A model generated the notes under the pieces. The model was given only the letters and a program-made list of their open reading frames with translations, ran no database searches and had not been told where the DNA came from. Source: Saccopteryx bilineata (taxonomy: Eukaryota > Chordata > Mammalia > Chiroptera > Emballonuridae). Taken from it: a stretch of 64,000 nt of DNA. A program made the position numbers and the translations under genes. The stretch is taken from the NCBI RefSeq assembly GCF_036850765.1, contig NC_089490.1, positions 132,460,522 to 132,524,521 of the forward strand, read 5' to 3'. Of this stretch, positions 33,462 through 45,466 are shown in pieces (position 1 is the first letter of the stretch; every line of letters starts with the position of its first letter).

Positions 33462-33536
33462 AAGTTTTGTTTCTCTCTTTTCTTTCCTTGCCATTTGGAA
33501 GTAGATGGGGGACACAGGTAAAAGGCCTGACCCTCT

Positions 33537-34022
33537 TTGGCGTTAGTGCCCTCTGATCTGATAGAATCTGTATCCTTGTTAGAAGAGGTAACTAGCCCTC
33601 TGTTGAACAGGATGCTTGAGGATGAACAGATAACACCTGTTGTGTATGTTAAGGGTGAATTGTGTTTTCTCCAAAACTCGTGTGTTGAAGTCCTAACCTC
33701 AGAACTTCAGAATATAATTGTATTTGTAGATAATGGCCTTGAAAGAGGTAATTAAAGTTAAATTAGGGTGGACCCTAATCCAATCTGACTGGTGTCTTTA
33801 TAAGGGGAGATTAGAGAATACACACACACACACACACAAGGAAGACCACATGAAGATACAAGAAAAAGACGGCTATCTACAAGCCAAGCACAGAGGTCTT
33901 TGAAGAAACCTTGACACCTTGACATCAGGTATCCATTCTCCAGAACTGTGAGGAGATTGGCATCTGTTGGGTAAGGCACCCTCCCTGTGGCATTTGTTAT
34001 GGCAGCCCTGGTGAGCTAATAT
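33537..34022 (+). repeat. MLT1-like LTR
   Basis: GTGTGTTGAAGTCCTAACCTC, TGGCCTTGAAAGAGGTAATTA and CATTCTCCAGAACTGTGAGGA follow MLT1 order. An AC microsatellite is at 33820-33839. The start at 33537-33610 looks like a second small MLT1 piece. Confidence 0.7.
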
Positions 34023-34249
34023 ACAACGTCTTTGATGACCATGCCTGTGACACCCCTCCTTCCTCTCCACTCCAGAAAAATGTGTGTCCTGTGACTAGAT
34101 AGGGCTGTGGTCCCAAACTCCGGTCAAGTCTCCTGCTCTGGGGAATTGGGCTGGACAGTGGACTGCAGGGGCTTACCATCAGGCTGTCTCAAGTCCAAGG
34201 TGGACTAGCTTTCTATTCCAAAAATAAGAATGTAAGGCAATCAGGCCCC

Positions 34250-34384
34250 ATGGAAAGAGCACCAGCTTTGCAGTCAGGCAGGTCTGGTTTTAACCCTAAT
34301 CACAACACTCACTGTATGAGAAAGCAAATCAATTCCTTACAGATTCCTTCTCTGTAAAATAAAGATACTGATATTTGCTCCATT
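34250..34384 (+). repeat. MIR remnant
   Basis: GCTTTGCAGTCAGGCAGGTCTGG then TTCCTTCTCTGTAAAATAAAG follow MIR order. Confidence 0.65.
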
Positions 34385-34792
34385 GTTACGGACTAAACAT
34401 TGGTATCTCTCCCAAACTCATACGTTGAAGTCATAACCTCCAGTATATTTAAAGATGGGACCACAATGGAAGTAATTATGGTTAAGTGAGGTCATAAAAG
34501 TAAGGACCTGATCTGTTAGGATCTGTATCCTTGTTAGAAGAGGTAACAGAGACCTTGCTCTCTCTCCCACCATGTGCACCCTCTGTAGAAAAACCATGTG
34601 AACACATAGCGACAAGACAGCCATCTAAAAGCCAAGAAGAGTACTCACACTGGAATCTAAACCAGCTGGATCTTGATTTTGGACTTCCAGCCTCCAGAAC
34701 TGTGAGAAAATGAACTTCTGTCTTTAAGCTATCTAGTCGATGATATTTTATTAGGGTGGTGCAAGTTAACTGATGCACCCATAGAGACACAG
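34385..34792 (+). repeat. MLT1-like LTR, second copy
   Basis: GTTACGGACTAAACATTGG, CATACGTTGAAGTCATAACC, GGACTTCCAGCCTCCAGAAC and TTAGGGTGGTGCAAGTTAAC follow MLT1 order. It is in the same orientation as the copy at 33537, so the two may be LTRs of one decayed element. Confidence 0.7.
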
Positions 34793-35149
34793 AAAAGAAC
34801 TAACCATGGAACCCAGGGTTCAATTAATACGAGCAAAGATTATTAAAAGGTTGAGACCAGTAGGTAGAAATGAAAGGTGACTTTATTTTCTAGTAGTGCC
34901 TGGGCAGGTATGACTCCCACCATGAAGAAAATCAAGCATAGGCCAAAATACCTTTGCAGGACATTGTCATGGAGATGATTCAAGTATCAAAAAGTGATTG
35001 AAGAACATATTTTTTTAGGTGTTTTTCAACCCCAAGAGTTTTGAAAGTTTGCACTGGGATTTTGAAATCTTTCTAAAAACTGCCTTAAATATTCTCTGAA
35101 TAATATATACTCGGGCCTATAAAGTGGTAATGCCATAAAAAATTGTCCA
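34793..35149. other. Unassigned sequence
   Basis: Nothing recognised. Confidence 0.4.
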
Positions 35150-35165
35150 AAAAAGGGTGTTTTTT

Positions 35166-35559
35166 TTGTTTTGTTTTGTTTTTTCCTGAAGCTGGAAACG
35201 GGGAGAGACAGTCAGACAGACTCCCGCATGTGCCCAACCGGGATCCACCCCGCACGCCCACCAGGGGGCGACGCTCTGCCTATCAGGGGGCGATGCTCTG
35301 CCCCTCCGGGGCGTCGCTCTGTTGTGACCAGAGCCATTCTAGCTCCTGGGGCAGAGGCCAAGGAGCTATCCCCAGCGCCCGGGCCATCTTTTTGCTCCAA
35401 TGGATCCTTGGCTGCGGGAGGGGAAGAGAGAGACAGAGAGGAAGGAGGGGGGATGGAGAAGCAGATGGGCGCTTCTCCTGTGTGCCCTGGCCGGGAATCG
35501 AACCTGGGACTTCTGCACACCAGGCCGATGCTCTACCACTGAGCCAACCGGCCAGGGCT
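35166..35559 (-). mobile_element. SINE A, copy 5
   Basis: Minus-strand copy with two core units. The target duplication AAAAAGGGTGTTTTT is at 35150-35164 and 35560-35574. Confidence 0.93.
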
Positions 35560-35574
35560 AAAAAGGGTGTTTTT

Positions 35575-36528
35575 ATTGAGCTATCTTCATGTGTGTGTGT
35601 TAGTGTGCTTGTAGTACTGAAAATGCTTGCTTCCTTGTTTCTCTAATATAACTGCATCATATTTTTCACATATACATTCACATAAGGAACAAAGCCAATG
35701 AAACAGTTAAGCTGTGACTATAAGCCACACAGCAGTGCAGCCCTATCAAACTTCTCCCTTTTTTGGCTTATCACAGAAAACTTCTTCCCCACCTGAAGCT
35801 CTGCATGAGTGTTAAAGGGTTAATTTTATTATTTAGCAACTGAGGGTCTTGGTCAAAAGGCTTCATCTTAGCCCCAAACATGTCCTGACCCTTTTCTCTT
35901 GCCTGAAGCCCACTTCCTGTCCTGCCCGCCACCCCCAGCCCCTTCACCTCATCATGGTGTCTGCCTACAAGACATCAGACTTAGGCTCTTATCCTGGAAA
36001 TCCCCTCACAGGACACAGAATCATCACCATGACTCAAACTTCCGTGTTCTTCTCAGCATGGGTTTTCTTTCCTTGAGAAAAGCCACAAACAGAATGCCAT
36101 AGAGAGCAGAACTTTGGTTTGAGTGCCTTCTGCATCTGTAAACCATTTAAAAGTTACAATTCCTTTGTGCGTGCTTGGAACACTTTTGAATTTTGTCAGA
36201 GACAGACAACTGTATGAGAATGGCAATTGTCATCAGTAGATATTGCAAAGACCCAATTAGAACCAGAGAGAGGCTGAGAACCATGACCTTGGGAATTGTG
36301 CTGGATGCTCCCTCTGGTGGACAAAGGGAATGCTGCTTCTTGGTGTTTGCAAAACTGCTAAAAAATTATATAAAGCTAGATCAAATCCATTTGATAACAT
36401 TAATAAAAATCAATGTATTGTCTTCTCTTCAAAAGTTGATTGGTAAGTTTATTTAATGTTATTGATGTAACACAATGGCCAGGAGTGCAAGATTTAAAGA
36501 CAGCCTGGTTTGACTCCCAGCAAAGGTA
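35575..36528. other. Unassigned sequence
   Basis: Contains a TG run near 35592. No gene or repeat is recognised. Confidence 0.45.
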
Positions 36529-36981
36529 TTCCTCAGCTATATTTTAACAGGTGTGCCATAAGAATTTTTAAAACATGCAATATCTAACTATTAATAGGGT
36601 CACTGAACTCTTTCTCTTACATTCTCAAATTAACACATGACTACAGCCAACATAACCATAGCTGTCAGGTGAATGCTCTGTCTTGAACCATAAATATAAG
36701 TCATGCAATAAAGGTGCAGCTTATTGGTCACATTGCATAAGTTTGCATCTGATTAGTTAATTCTTGGTAGCAGAAAGACATATACAAGTATAGGCATCTG
36801 ATTTTTTAAAAGTCACTCTGAAGCAAAAGGGTAGGTAATTAATATTATTATTTTTTGTAACTCAATCAAAATTATACCTATTTTTTTTTGTCAGTTCAGC
36901 AAACATATATTTTTTTGGTGTGTCCCAGAATTTTAGTAATTAGTTTATGTGTGCCATGAGATGAAAAAGGTTGAGAATCAC
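36529..36981 (+). mobile_element. hAT-D non-autonomous element, copy 3
   Basis: It aligns with 13542-14896 (same strand) and 21197-21643 (opposite strand), including CTGTCTTGAACCATAAATATA and GTGTGCCATGAGATGAAAAAGG. The 5' edge and the target duplication are not clear. Confidence 0.72.
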
Positions 36982-36984
36982 TGG

Positions 36985-37140
36985 TATAAACTTAGACAAG
37001 TTATTTAAACCCTTTATGCTTCGATTTCCTGCTCTATAAAATACCTCATTTTATTTTCTACTGTTGTGATAATTAAATGGATAAATACACACACAGTGCT
37101 TAGAACAGAGCCTAGCACTAAATAAATGTTAATTATTTAT
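36985..37140 (+). repeat. MIR remnant
   Basis: ACAAGTTATTTAAACCCTTT, GATTTCCTGCTCTATAAAAT and GTGCTTAGAACAGAGCCTAGC follow MIR 3' half order. Confidence 0.6.
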
Positions 37141-37575
37141 TTTAAAAGGTACTGAAAGTCAGAGCTCTGATTCAAAGTTACCTTCTCTAGAAACCTTCTA
37201 TCAACCAAGTAAAGATTCTGCTTTGATTAGTCCTGTAATAACCCAAATCCTTACCTCTGAAAGGGACATAAATAATTTAAAATGTATAAGTAAGGATATT
37301 GAGACATACAGCACTTTCTCTTTTGCTTTTTCAGGGAGTTTTATTTCCAAATTAACAACCAGTCCAGACCAAAAGGGACTGTGAGTGTTCAATATTTAAA
37401 TTGAGTCCTAGGCTCGATTTAGGACCCAGTTTATGCAGCTCCCCAAATAACCTCCCTGGGGCTTCAGGCACTCGCCTTTTGTTCTCCCTAAGCAGAGTGG
37501 CCAACAGCGGTCCATGCCACCCCCACACTCATAATATCCCAGTCACTGCCCATTACATCATCATTTCTCTCATAT
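37141..37575. other. Unassigned sequence
   Basis: Nothing recognised. Confidence 0.4.
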
Positions 37576-37927
37576 TTTTTTTTTGAAATGTAATTCACAT
37601 ATTACAAAATTCATTCCACTTTTAAAGCATACAATTTGGTAGGTTTAGGTATATTCACAAAGTTGTGTAACCATCACCTAGACTAATTCTGAATATTTTC
37701 ATCACCTCACAATGAAGATCACACAGTAGCGGTCATTTCCCATTCTCCACTTCTCCCCAGTCCCAGAGGGGTATTAACCTACTTTCCATGTCTATGAATT
37801 TGTCTATCCTAGACATTTCTTATAGTAGATGAAATTGTACAATAACTGGCTACTGTGTCTGGCTTTTTCACTTAGTATAATGTTTTCAGTGTTCATCCAT
37901 GTTGTGGAATGTTATCAGAACTTCATA
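37576..37927 (-). repeat. Ancient L1 3'UTR fragment
   Basis: TGAAATGTAATTCACATATTAC, CAAAGTTGTGTAACCATCACC and GTTCATCCATGTTGTGGAAT follow an old mammalian L1 3'UTR read in antisense. Confidence 0.65.
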
Positions 37928-37929
37928 GG

Positions 37930-38308
37930 CTCTGGCCAATTGGCTTAGCGGTAGAGCGTCATCTGGCATGTGAAAATCCCTGGATGGAATCTCAGTCAGG
38001 GCACACAGGAGAAGTAATCATCTACTTCTCCACCCCTTCCCTCCCACCCCACCTCTCTCATCTCCTCCCACAGTCATGGCTCGAATGGTTTGAGCAAGTT
38101 GGTCCCAGAGCTGAGGACAGCTCCATGTCCTTTCCTCAGGCACTAAAATAGCTTAGTTGCCAAGCAATGGAGCAGCAGCCCCAGATGGGCAGAGCATTGT
38201 TCCATAAGGGGCTTGCCAGGTGGATCCAGTCAGAACACAAGAGAGTCTGTCTCTTTGCCTCCTTGCCTCTCACTTAATAAAGATAATAATAATAATAATA
38301 ATAATAAA
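37930..38308 (+). mobile_element. SINE A, older subfamily, copy 6
   Basis: Head GGCTCTGGCCAATTGGCTTAG with GGTAGAGCG, a diverged core, and an AAT-repeat tail (38287-38308) that has become a microsatellite. No clear target duplication. Confidence 0.8.
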
Positions 38309-39015
38309 GACATAAACTAATAGCAAAAAATATATATTTGGACAACTCCTAAATATTTAGAAATGAAGTAACACAATCGCTCATGGATAAAATAAAGCAG
38401 AGCAATAAGTAGGTGAAACTTATAGCATCAAATGCCTGTTTAAGAAAAGGAGAGATATTTCAGTCCATTTTAGGAAACCAGAAAAAGAAAAGCAAATTAA
38501 ACCCAAAGTAAATAGAAGATAGGAAATTATAAAGATAAGAGTGAATTATCAATTAATAGAAAATAGTAAACAATAGAGAAAATTAATAAAACCCAAAGCT
38601 GGTTCTTTAAAAAGATCAATGAAATCGCTAAGATTCTAACCTTTGTGAACAGGAAAAAAAGAGAGAAGACACAAATTACCAGTGCCAGGAATCAGAGGGT
38701 GACATCTCTTCAGGTTCTACAGATATTAAAAAAGATAATAAGCGAGTATTATGAATGTAACACTTAGCATAAATTCAACAACTCAGATGAAATAGAAAAA
38801 TTCCTTGAAAGACACAAATTACCAAAGCATATTCATAAAGAAAGAAATAGCCTGAATATTCCTATACCTATTAAAGAAATTGAAATTTATAGTTTAAAGT
38901 CTTACCATAAGGTTAACTCCAGGCCTAGATGGCTTCAATGGTAAATTCTATCAAACATTTAAAGAAAAAATAATATCAATTTTTCAACAAGTTTTTTCAT
39001 AAAATTGAGAACACT

Positions 39016-39389
39016 TGCCTGACCAAGCAGTGGTGCAGTGGATAGAGCATTGAACTGAGACACAGAGGACCCAGGTTTGATACCCTGAGGTTGCCAGCTT
39101 GAGCATGGGCTCATCCAGCTTGAGCTCAGGCTTACCAGCTTGAGCGTAGGGTTGCTGGCTTGAGTGTGAGATCATAGACATGACCCCATGGTTGCTGGCT
39201 TGAGCAAGGGGTCACTTGCTCTGCTGTAGCCCCCCCAGTCAAGGCACATATGAAAATGCAATCAATGAACAACTAAGATGCTGCAACAAAGAATTGATGC
39301 TTCTCTTCTCTCTCCCTTCCTGTCTGTCTGTCTGTCCCTATCTGTCCCTCTCTCTGACTGTCTCAGTCAAAAAATCTTAAAAAAAAAAG
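39016..39389 (+). mobile_element. SINE B, long variant, copy 3
   Basis: Head GCCTGACCAAGCAGTGGTGC and a CTTGAG block that is longer than in other copies and includes ATGACCCCATGG. The target duplication AAAATTGAGAACACTT / AAAATTAAGAACACTT flanks it. Confidence 0.85.
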
Positions 39390-39762
39390 AAAATTAAGAA
39401 CACTTCACAACTTATTATATGAAGCCAACATTATCAGATAGTAAACCAAACAAAACATTATTACAAGTAAAGAAAATTCAGATTAATATTTCTCATAGAC
39501 ATAGATATAAAAATTCTAAATAAAAGTTTAGCAAATTGAAGCAATTAATGTAACAGAAAGATAATACATCATGAACAAGGGTAGTTTATCCCAGAAATTC
39601 AAGGTTCATTCAACATTTGAACATAAATTTATTAATTCACCATATTAACAAATTAAAAATAAAAACTATATGGCCATCTCATTAAACGAAGAAAAAGTAT
39701 TTTTAAAACATCAACTTTTATTCCTGATGTTAAAAAAAAAAAGACTCTCAGCTAACAAGGGA

Positions 39763-39865
39763 TAGACATGACCCCATGGTCGCTGGCTTGAGCCCAAAGG
39801 TTGCTGACTTGAAGCCCAAGGTTGCTGCCTTGAGCCCAAGGTCACTGGCTTGAGCAAGGCTTCAA
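39763..39865 (+). repeat. SINE B internal fragment
   Basis: Starts ACATGACCCCATGGTCGCTGG and continues with CTTGAGCCCAAGG units. Head and tail are missing. It corresponds to the middle of the long SINE B variant. Confidence 0.75.
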
Positions 39866-39879
39866 CCTTACAAAAAATG

Positions 39880-39991
39880 TTGGCCCTGGTTGGTTGGCTC
39901 AGTGGTAGACCATCGGCCCAGCGTGTGGATGTCCCAGGTTTGATTCCCAGTCAGGATAAGCGCCTATATGCTTCTCCACACCTCCCCCCTC

Positions 39992-40034
<43 letters not shown>

Positions 40035-40283
40035 CCTCCTGCAGCCATGGCTCGATTGGAGTGAGTTGGCCCTGGGCGCTGAGGATGGTTCCATGGCCGC
40101 CACCTCAGGCACTAAGAAGAGCTTGGTTGCTGAGCAATGGAGAAACATCCCAGATGGGCAGAGCATTGCTCCCTGGTGGGCTTGCTAGGTAGATCCTGGA
40201 GAGAGTGCATGCAGGAGTCTGTCTCTCTGCCTCCCCTCCTTTCACGGAATAAAAAAATAAATAAAATAATAAAATAAAGAATA
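39880..40283 (+). mobile_element. SINE A, older subfamily, copy 7
   Basis: Head TGGCCCTGGTTGGTTGGCTC, a long CT run (39996-40030) and an A/T-rich tail. The target duplication TTACAAAAAA is at 39868-39877 and 40284-40293. Confidence 0.85.
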
Positions 40284-40682
40284 GTTACAAAAAAACTTAC
40301 AGATAGCATCTTACTTAATAGTAAAATACTGCATGTTTTCCCATCAGATCAGATCATGATAAGTATTTTTGTTCTCTCTGCTTCTATTCAACTTGTACTA
40401 GAGGTTCTAGTCAGTGTAATGCAGCATTTAAAGAAAATAAAGTCACCGATATTTAAAAGAAAAAAAATAAAATAGTTCTTATTTTCAGATGACCTAATTG
40501 TCTAGTTAGAAAATCCAATGAGATCTACAAAAAGCTACTGGAACGAATAAGCAAGATTACCAAAATTGCAAAATCAATACACAAAGATCAACTCTCTTTC
40601 TAAACATTAACAACAAATAAGTGGAAATTAAAACAAATAAGACTATCTCATTAAAATAGCATCAAAAGTACAAAGTCCTTAG

Positions 40683-41345
40683 TTTGACAAAAATGGAAGA
40701 TCTATGTGCTCTGCCATTGAAGAAGTGCAGCCTAAATCTCCAGTCCTTAGTATAAGATTGCAGAGTGACTTCCTTCCACAGAGAGTGGTGTTTGAAGAAG
40801 AAAAGGGTGGGACTTCGCTGAGGAGAATCCTGAAAAGCAGAGAAAAACCTTTCTACACCAGGTGATCTGGATTTACACCAGCAGTATTGAGTCATGTTGA
40901 CAATATGTACCCTTGGTATGATGTGATGAAATTCAACACCATGACAAAGGCACTTTACCTCTCCAGTCATCCTCCCAAAGCCAACAATCACATCTAATCG
41001 ATTATGAGAAAAGCATCATGTAAGTCCCTACTGAGTGATACTCTTCAAAGTCCCTGATCACTACTTCTCAAAACTATTAAGATCATCAAACACAAGAAAC
41101 ACTGAGAAACTGTCCATCCAAGAGGAGCCTAAGAAGACATAAATGGGCTTCTGGATGGGAGCCCAGATCAGAAAAAGACAATAGATGAAAACTAAAGACA
41201 TATGAGTAAAGTGTGGGCTTTTGTTATTAATAATGTACCAGAATTGAGGCATTAAACATGACAAATGTACCATACCTATATAAGACTTAAATGATAGGGG
41301 ACACTGGGCATGGAGTGCAAGGGAAATCGTACTATCTTCCCAGCA
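40683..41345 (+). repeat. Ancient L1-type 3' region
   Basis: GGAGAATCCTGAAAAGCAGAG, CTCCTCAAAACTATTAAG-like words (41065), GAAACTGTCCATCCAAGAGG and GAGTAAAGTGTGGGCTTTTG follow a known old mammalian repeat, probably the 3'UTR of the L1 to its left. Confidence 0.5.
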
Positions 41346-42208
41346 CAACAACATGAAAACCAGAACAGGCCACCAGAGAAAATGATGAGCCCAAATCCTA
41401 TTGTGCCTGGTGAGCCAATTGATGTTACGGCTGGTAGACTATTAGAAAACAGGCCACCTATAACAGGAAGACCCTCTTACTTATGGGGGAGTCCAAGGGC
41501 AGTCTGAAACTTTGACCCCCTAGTAATCAACTTTTTAAGTGACTTGTCAAATCTATGCACCCACTTGATATTAATATGTAACTCTCCAAACTCTGAGTCA
41601 CCATCAGTCTCCTTACACAGCATAGCCCAGGTCCCTGTGTAGCTGACTGGGTGCTTGTTTAGGAGTGGGTTGTGCACTGACTTTGGTGTTGCATTCTGTT
41701 CTCTTTTCCTGCTGTTTCAAGGGTTCAGAAAGTGGTCCCTGCTGCCATCTAGTGGGAAATCTATGCAATCTGCCAGAGTGAAGTTCTCAACGCTTCATTC
41801 CAAATTCCTCAACAAATACTGTGTCAACTGAGATTAATAGGTCTTAGGCCTGTCATCCTGGAAGAAAAGGGCATGGTGATGACACACCAGACCCCACATT
41901 AAACTGGAAGTAAGTATTTAACAGCAATGAGGCAAAGGACTGTTTATCTAACTAAGAACCTGGTGGATGCTGAGTGGCAGGGTGGGGTGTGGAGAAGATG
42001 GAGTACTGGGAATGGAAAAGAGGGAGAGGAGGAGCAGTAATAATTCCAATGGCATAATCCTTTGTGAACATTATAACAGCTGAACAAGTAGCCTCACATC
42101 AGATCTGCAAATGAGTCACTAAGAACTAATGGAAAACTTCTTGGACCAGAAAAAGTAAAATATCTGGTCAACTTGGTCCTAACATAGTTTACATAAAAAG
42201 CTCAAGTT
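41346..42208. other. Unassigned sequence
   Basis: No gene or named repeat is recognised. Confidence 0.4.
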
Positions 42209-42496
42209 GCCTGACTGGTGGTGACACAGGGATGGAGCTTCAACCTGGGTCACTGAGGTCCCAGGTTGGTAACCCCAAGGTTGCCTGCTTGAGTGCAAGG
42301 TCACCAGCTTGCGCCCAAAGGTCATTGGCTTGAAGCCCAAGGTCACTGGCTTGAGCCCAAGATCTCTGGTTTGATCAAGGAGTCACTGGCTCTGCTGGAG
42401 ACCCCCCTTCCCCGTGAAGGCACACATGAGAAGCAATCAATGAACAATTAAAGTGACACACCTACGAGTTTATGCTTCTCATCTCTCTCCCTTCCT

Positions 42497-42566
<70 letters not shown>
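42209..42566 (+). mobile_element. SINE B, variant, copy 4, with CT/CA microsatellite tail
   Basis: Head GCCTGACTGGTGGTGACAC and a long CTTGAG block. The tail has become a perfect CT run followed by a CA run (about 42498-42566). The flanks AAAGCTCAAGTT and AAAGATTAAGTT suggest the target duplication. Confidence 0.82.
42498..42566. repeat. Compound (CT)n(CA)n microsatellite
   Basis: About 16 CT units followed by about 17 CA units, grown from the pyrimidine-rich tail of SINE B. Confidence 0.95.
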
Positions 42567-42568
<2 letters not shown>

Positions 42569-42704
42569 GATTAAGTTAAGGATCAGATTAGTGCCCTTGG
42601 AAATGAACTGGGCCTGAGATATATAGAGAATGGGCCTCTGGGGAAGGCCATGAAGGAGCAGACTTCTCCTTTTTTTTTTTTTCATTCTAGTTTTTAAGAC
42701 TCAT

Positions 42705-43545
42705 GAGTTCTTCTTTTTTTATTTAGAAATTAATTTTTTTTAATTTTGGAATTAAATTTAATGGGGTAACACTGATCAATAAGAGTACATAGATTTCAGT
42801 TGAACCTCTCTATAGCATTTGAACTATTGATTGCATTGTGTGCCCATCACCCAGTCTAATCATTTTCTTTTTTTTTTCTTTTCTTTTTTTTTAATTTTTC
42901 TGAAGCTGGAAACGGGGTGGCAGTCAGACAGACTCCCGCATGCGCCCAACCGGGATCAACCCGGCATGCCCACCAGGGGGCAATGCTTTGCCCCTCTGGG
43001 GCGTCGCTCTGTTGCATCCAGAGCCATTCTAGCGCCTGAGGCAGAGGCCACAGAGCCATCCCCAGCGCCCGGGCCATCCTTGCTCCAATGGAGCCTCGGC
43101 TGTGGGAGGGGAAGAGAGAGACAGAGAGGAAGGAGAGGGGGAGGGATAGAGAAGCAAATGGGCACCTCTCCTGTGTGCCCTGGCCGGGAATCGAACCTGG
43201 GACTCCTGCACACCAGGCCGACGCTCTACCGCTGAGCCAACCGGCCAGGGCCCAGTCTAATCATTTTCCATCACCATATATATGTTCCTCTTTATTCCTC
43301 TCCCTTGACCCCTCCCCCAGGTAACCATTTCACTTTTATCCATGTCCATGAAGGACTCATGCATTCTTTGTGGAATATTCCCCATATTCCTTCAGTTAGC
43401 TACATCCTCTTGTTGGTGTACCTTGTGTTTTGTAGTTCTGTCACAACTCTGATCACAAGCCCTTGTTTATGAGTCTGTCTTCCACTCTAGACTGAGATTT
43501 CCTGTGATCATTTTCTATTGTGTCTGGGTTTGGTGCAAGATTCAC
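42705..43545 (-). repeat. L1-type 3' end in antisense, split by SINE A
   Basis: A T-rich start, then TTTAATGGGGTAACACTGATC, GTGCCCATCACCCAGTCTAAT, ACCATTTCACTTTTATCC and TACCTTGTGTTTTGTAG follow an old L1 3' region read backwards. SINE A at 42867-43250 interrupts it. Its right part ends at provirus 2. Confidence 0.65.
42867..43250 (-). mobile_element. SINE A, copy 8
   Basis: Minus-strand copy with a single core unit. The target duplication CCCAGTCTAATCATTTTC is at 42850-42867 and starts again at 43250. Confidence 0.93.
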
Positions 43546-43555
43546 CTCTACACAG

Positions 43556-43982
43556 TGCCGCAGTCCTGCGCAGTTCCTAATAACGGTGCAGAATTAAGGA
43601 AACACACTTGTCAAAAAACGATGAGACCAGGAGGACTCTTCACAATGCCGATGGCAGTATCCGAGTGCTCCATAGCCCCAGTTTGCTTTATTATATAGCC
43701 ATATGCAAATCAAGAAAGTCCTTGATACAAAGTTACACATCCAAGGCTAAGACAGGAACTCTCCCAAGGCAAAAACAGGATACATTAGTGAAATCTACCA
43801 ACATCTGAAAACAAACAGAGTCAGAGGAAGGACATGTAAATGCTTCCAGCAACCCAAGGAAGCAAGTGAAGTGGGTGCAAATACTCAGCATCATAGCCAA
43901 TATGGAGATGGAGTGGGGAGAACTTAGCCTTTTGCTAAGCCTTGAATCTACAATGGCTTTTTGCCATTTACAGTCCACAACA
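43556..43982 (-). mobile_element. 3' LTR of provirus 2
   Basis: 427 bp; read on the minus strand it starts TGTTGTGGACTG and ends CTGCGGCA. A combined TATA and polyadenylation-type word, TATATAATAAAG, lies near 43687-43698. Confidence 0.95.
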
Positions 43983-43999
43983 TATCCCCCTTTTCTTTT
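43983..43999 (-). promoter_or_regulatory. Polypurine tract of provirus 2
   Basis: On the minus strand AAAAGAAAAGGGGGATA lies directly before the 3' LTR. This is the plus-strand primer site of reverse transcription. Confidence 0.88.
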
Positions 44000-44620
44000 T
44001 TATTTTTAATTTGTGTGTTGAGATTTGCACTCATCTGATTTCCTAGTTTCCCAGATTCTAATTTGGAAGCAGACTAAAAAAATACAGAACACACACAAAA
44101 TTAGTATAACCAATGCTAAACAGATACCCAAACATTCTAATACATTACAGTGATTAAAGCCTTTAAACAAATTCTTGGCCAATACAACAAGAATCCATAA
44201 AAGAGTAATGTCCCTAACATGTTCACCAAGTCCAAGTTGGCACCAACACCATTCCAAATCTCTGCAAATGCAACCCAACCCCAGTTCAGTCCATTAGGAG
44301 CTGTCACAGGAGCAGAAGTCCAGGAAACACATCCAGGAAAAGTCCACATGGCACTGGAATTGCTGTCACACTTCCACACTCTGCAGCTAGTGTCAAAGTC
44401 CCAATGACTGCTGCTCCCAGCTGGCAATAACCCAGGTAGACTGGAAAAGCCATCCACAGCACGCATGAAGACGGAGCTTCCGTTTCCTTTAAACTGGAAA
44501 AGTGAACCCAGAGGGCCTTATCCTGGAGCTTTACAGCCATGGGGTAGTGAGGAGAACCTTGGGATACACTAAGCTGGGTGGCAGAGATAAATTTGTAAGT
44601 TGGCAAAAAAGGAAAAAAGG
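44000..44620 (-). pseudogene. Probable env C-terminal remnant of provirus 2
   Basis: Minus-strand pieces 44137-44466 and 44006-44278 lie in different frames. The second contains a long hydrophobic run (LGICLALVILILCVFCIFLV, near 44060-44125) right before the purine tract, where env membrane anchors end in related viruses. The surface part is not recognisable. The assignment rests on position and hydrophobicity. Confidence 0.45.
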
Positions 44621-45466
44621 AGCTCTAAATTAGGAGTAGGTCCTAGCCTAAAATATGAGTGGGGCATTGAGGCAGGAGAAATAAAGGAAACATTATATAT
44701 TAAACAAAGCAGCAGAAAATAGAACTATCAACACCCACAACAGAGATCTTCGAGGGAAGAATAAAAATCCTGAATATTCAGGCAAGACATAGTTAAGTGG
44801 CCCTTGTGTAAATGAGCTCAGTTTACCTGCTACTTGGAAGAAATACCCTAGGCTCGTCCACAGTGTTGTACATGGGGCTGACGGCCCTGGGCACCTTCAG
44901 CCTTCAGTGGCAAACCCCAGCATTCTGGGCAAGGTTAGGTCACAGATGGCTGAAGCAGGGCTGGAAGAGACTGAACCCTCCCTTAGAGGAGCGAGGGGGA
45001 AGCCTACCTTCCAGTGTCACTTTTTCCTCACAGCAAAGGCATGTAAGCCTGGCAGGCTTTGGCTTAATGACCTTCCTTTCCACTAGTGAAGCAGGGCCCA
45101 GATGGAGTCCTATGAGGCCCCACTGGGGTGTTGGAGCCTTTGAGGGTGTATGCCAAGAGCTAGTATTTCACCTGATCTCTATTGGGTTTTTTCTGCCTCT
45201 TGCTACCTTAAAAGCCATGCTCAGAAGATCTCGCTGAGGGGTTTGAGGATCCCCATTCGCTTATATAAACCTTTTCCATATATCTGGAGCTATTTGGAAA
45301 AAGACAAAACAGTGTTATTAGCTGAATCAAATAAAAGAAGGTAGAAGTTTGCAGGAGAAAAAGATTTGGCATCTCCTGTTCATCAGCATTCAAAAGAAAT
45401 TTTTTTAAAGATAAGGTGGATTTGCAGGAATTCCAGGATATGACTCCCCCATATATATATATTTTT
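44621..45466 (-). other. Unrecognised internal part of provirus 2
   Basis: Between the truncated integrase and the env remnant. No motif recognised; an AT run is near 45453. A plus-strand frame of 141 codons at 44812 lies against the direction of the provirus and has no family features. Confidence 0.4.

Larger units (their letters stand above)
38309..40682 (+). repeat. Ancient L1 ORF2 region, split by SINEs
   Basis: Decayed L1 reverse transcriptase sequence in plus orientation, with AAAGCTGGTTCTTTAAAAAGATC, AACTCCAGGCCTAGATGGC, TTTATCCCAGAAATTCAAGG and TTTTCAGATGACCTAATTGTC. These match, in order, the linker, RT fingers and catalytic region of old L1s. SINE B (39016), a SINE B fragment (39767) and SINE A (39880) interrupt it. 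Confidence 0.75.

Noticed and set aside
39760..39865. CRISPR-like or satellite array of CTTGAGCCCAAGG units
   Set aside because: Units are imperfect and belong to the internal block of SINE B; eukaryotic DNA with no spacers.
44812..45237. 141-codon plus-strand frame inside provirus 2
   Set aside because: It runs against the provirus direction, has no family features and no promoter; chance frame.
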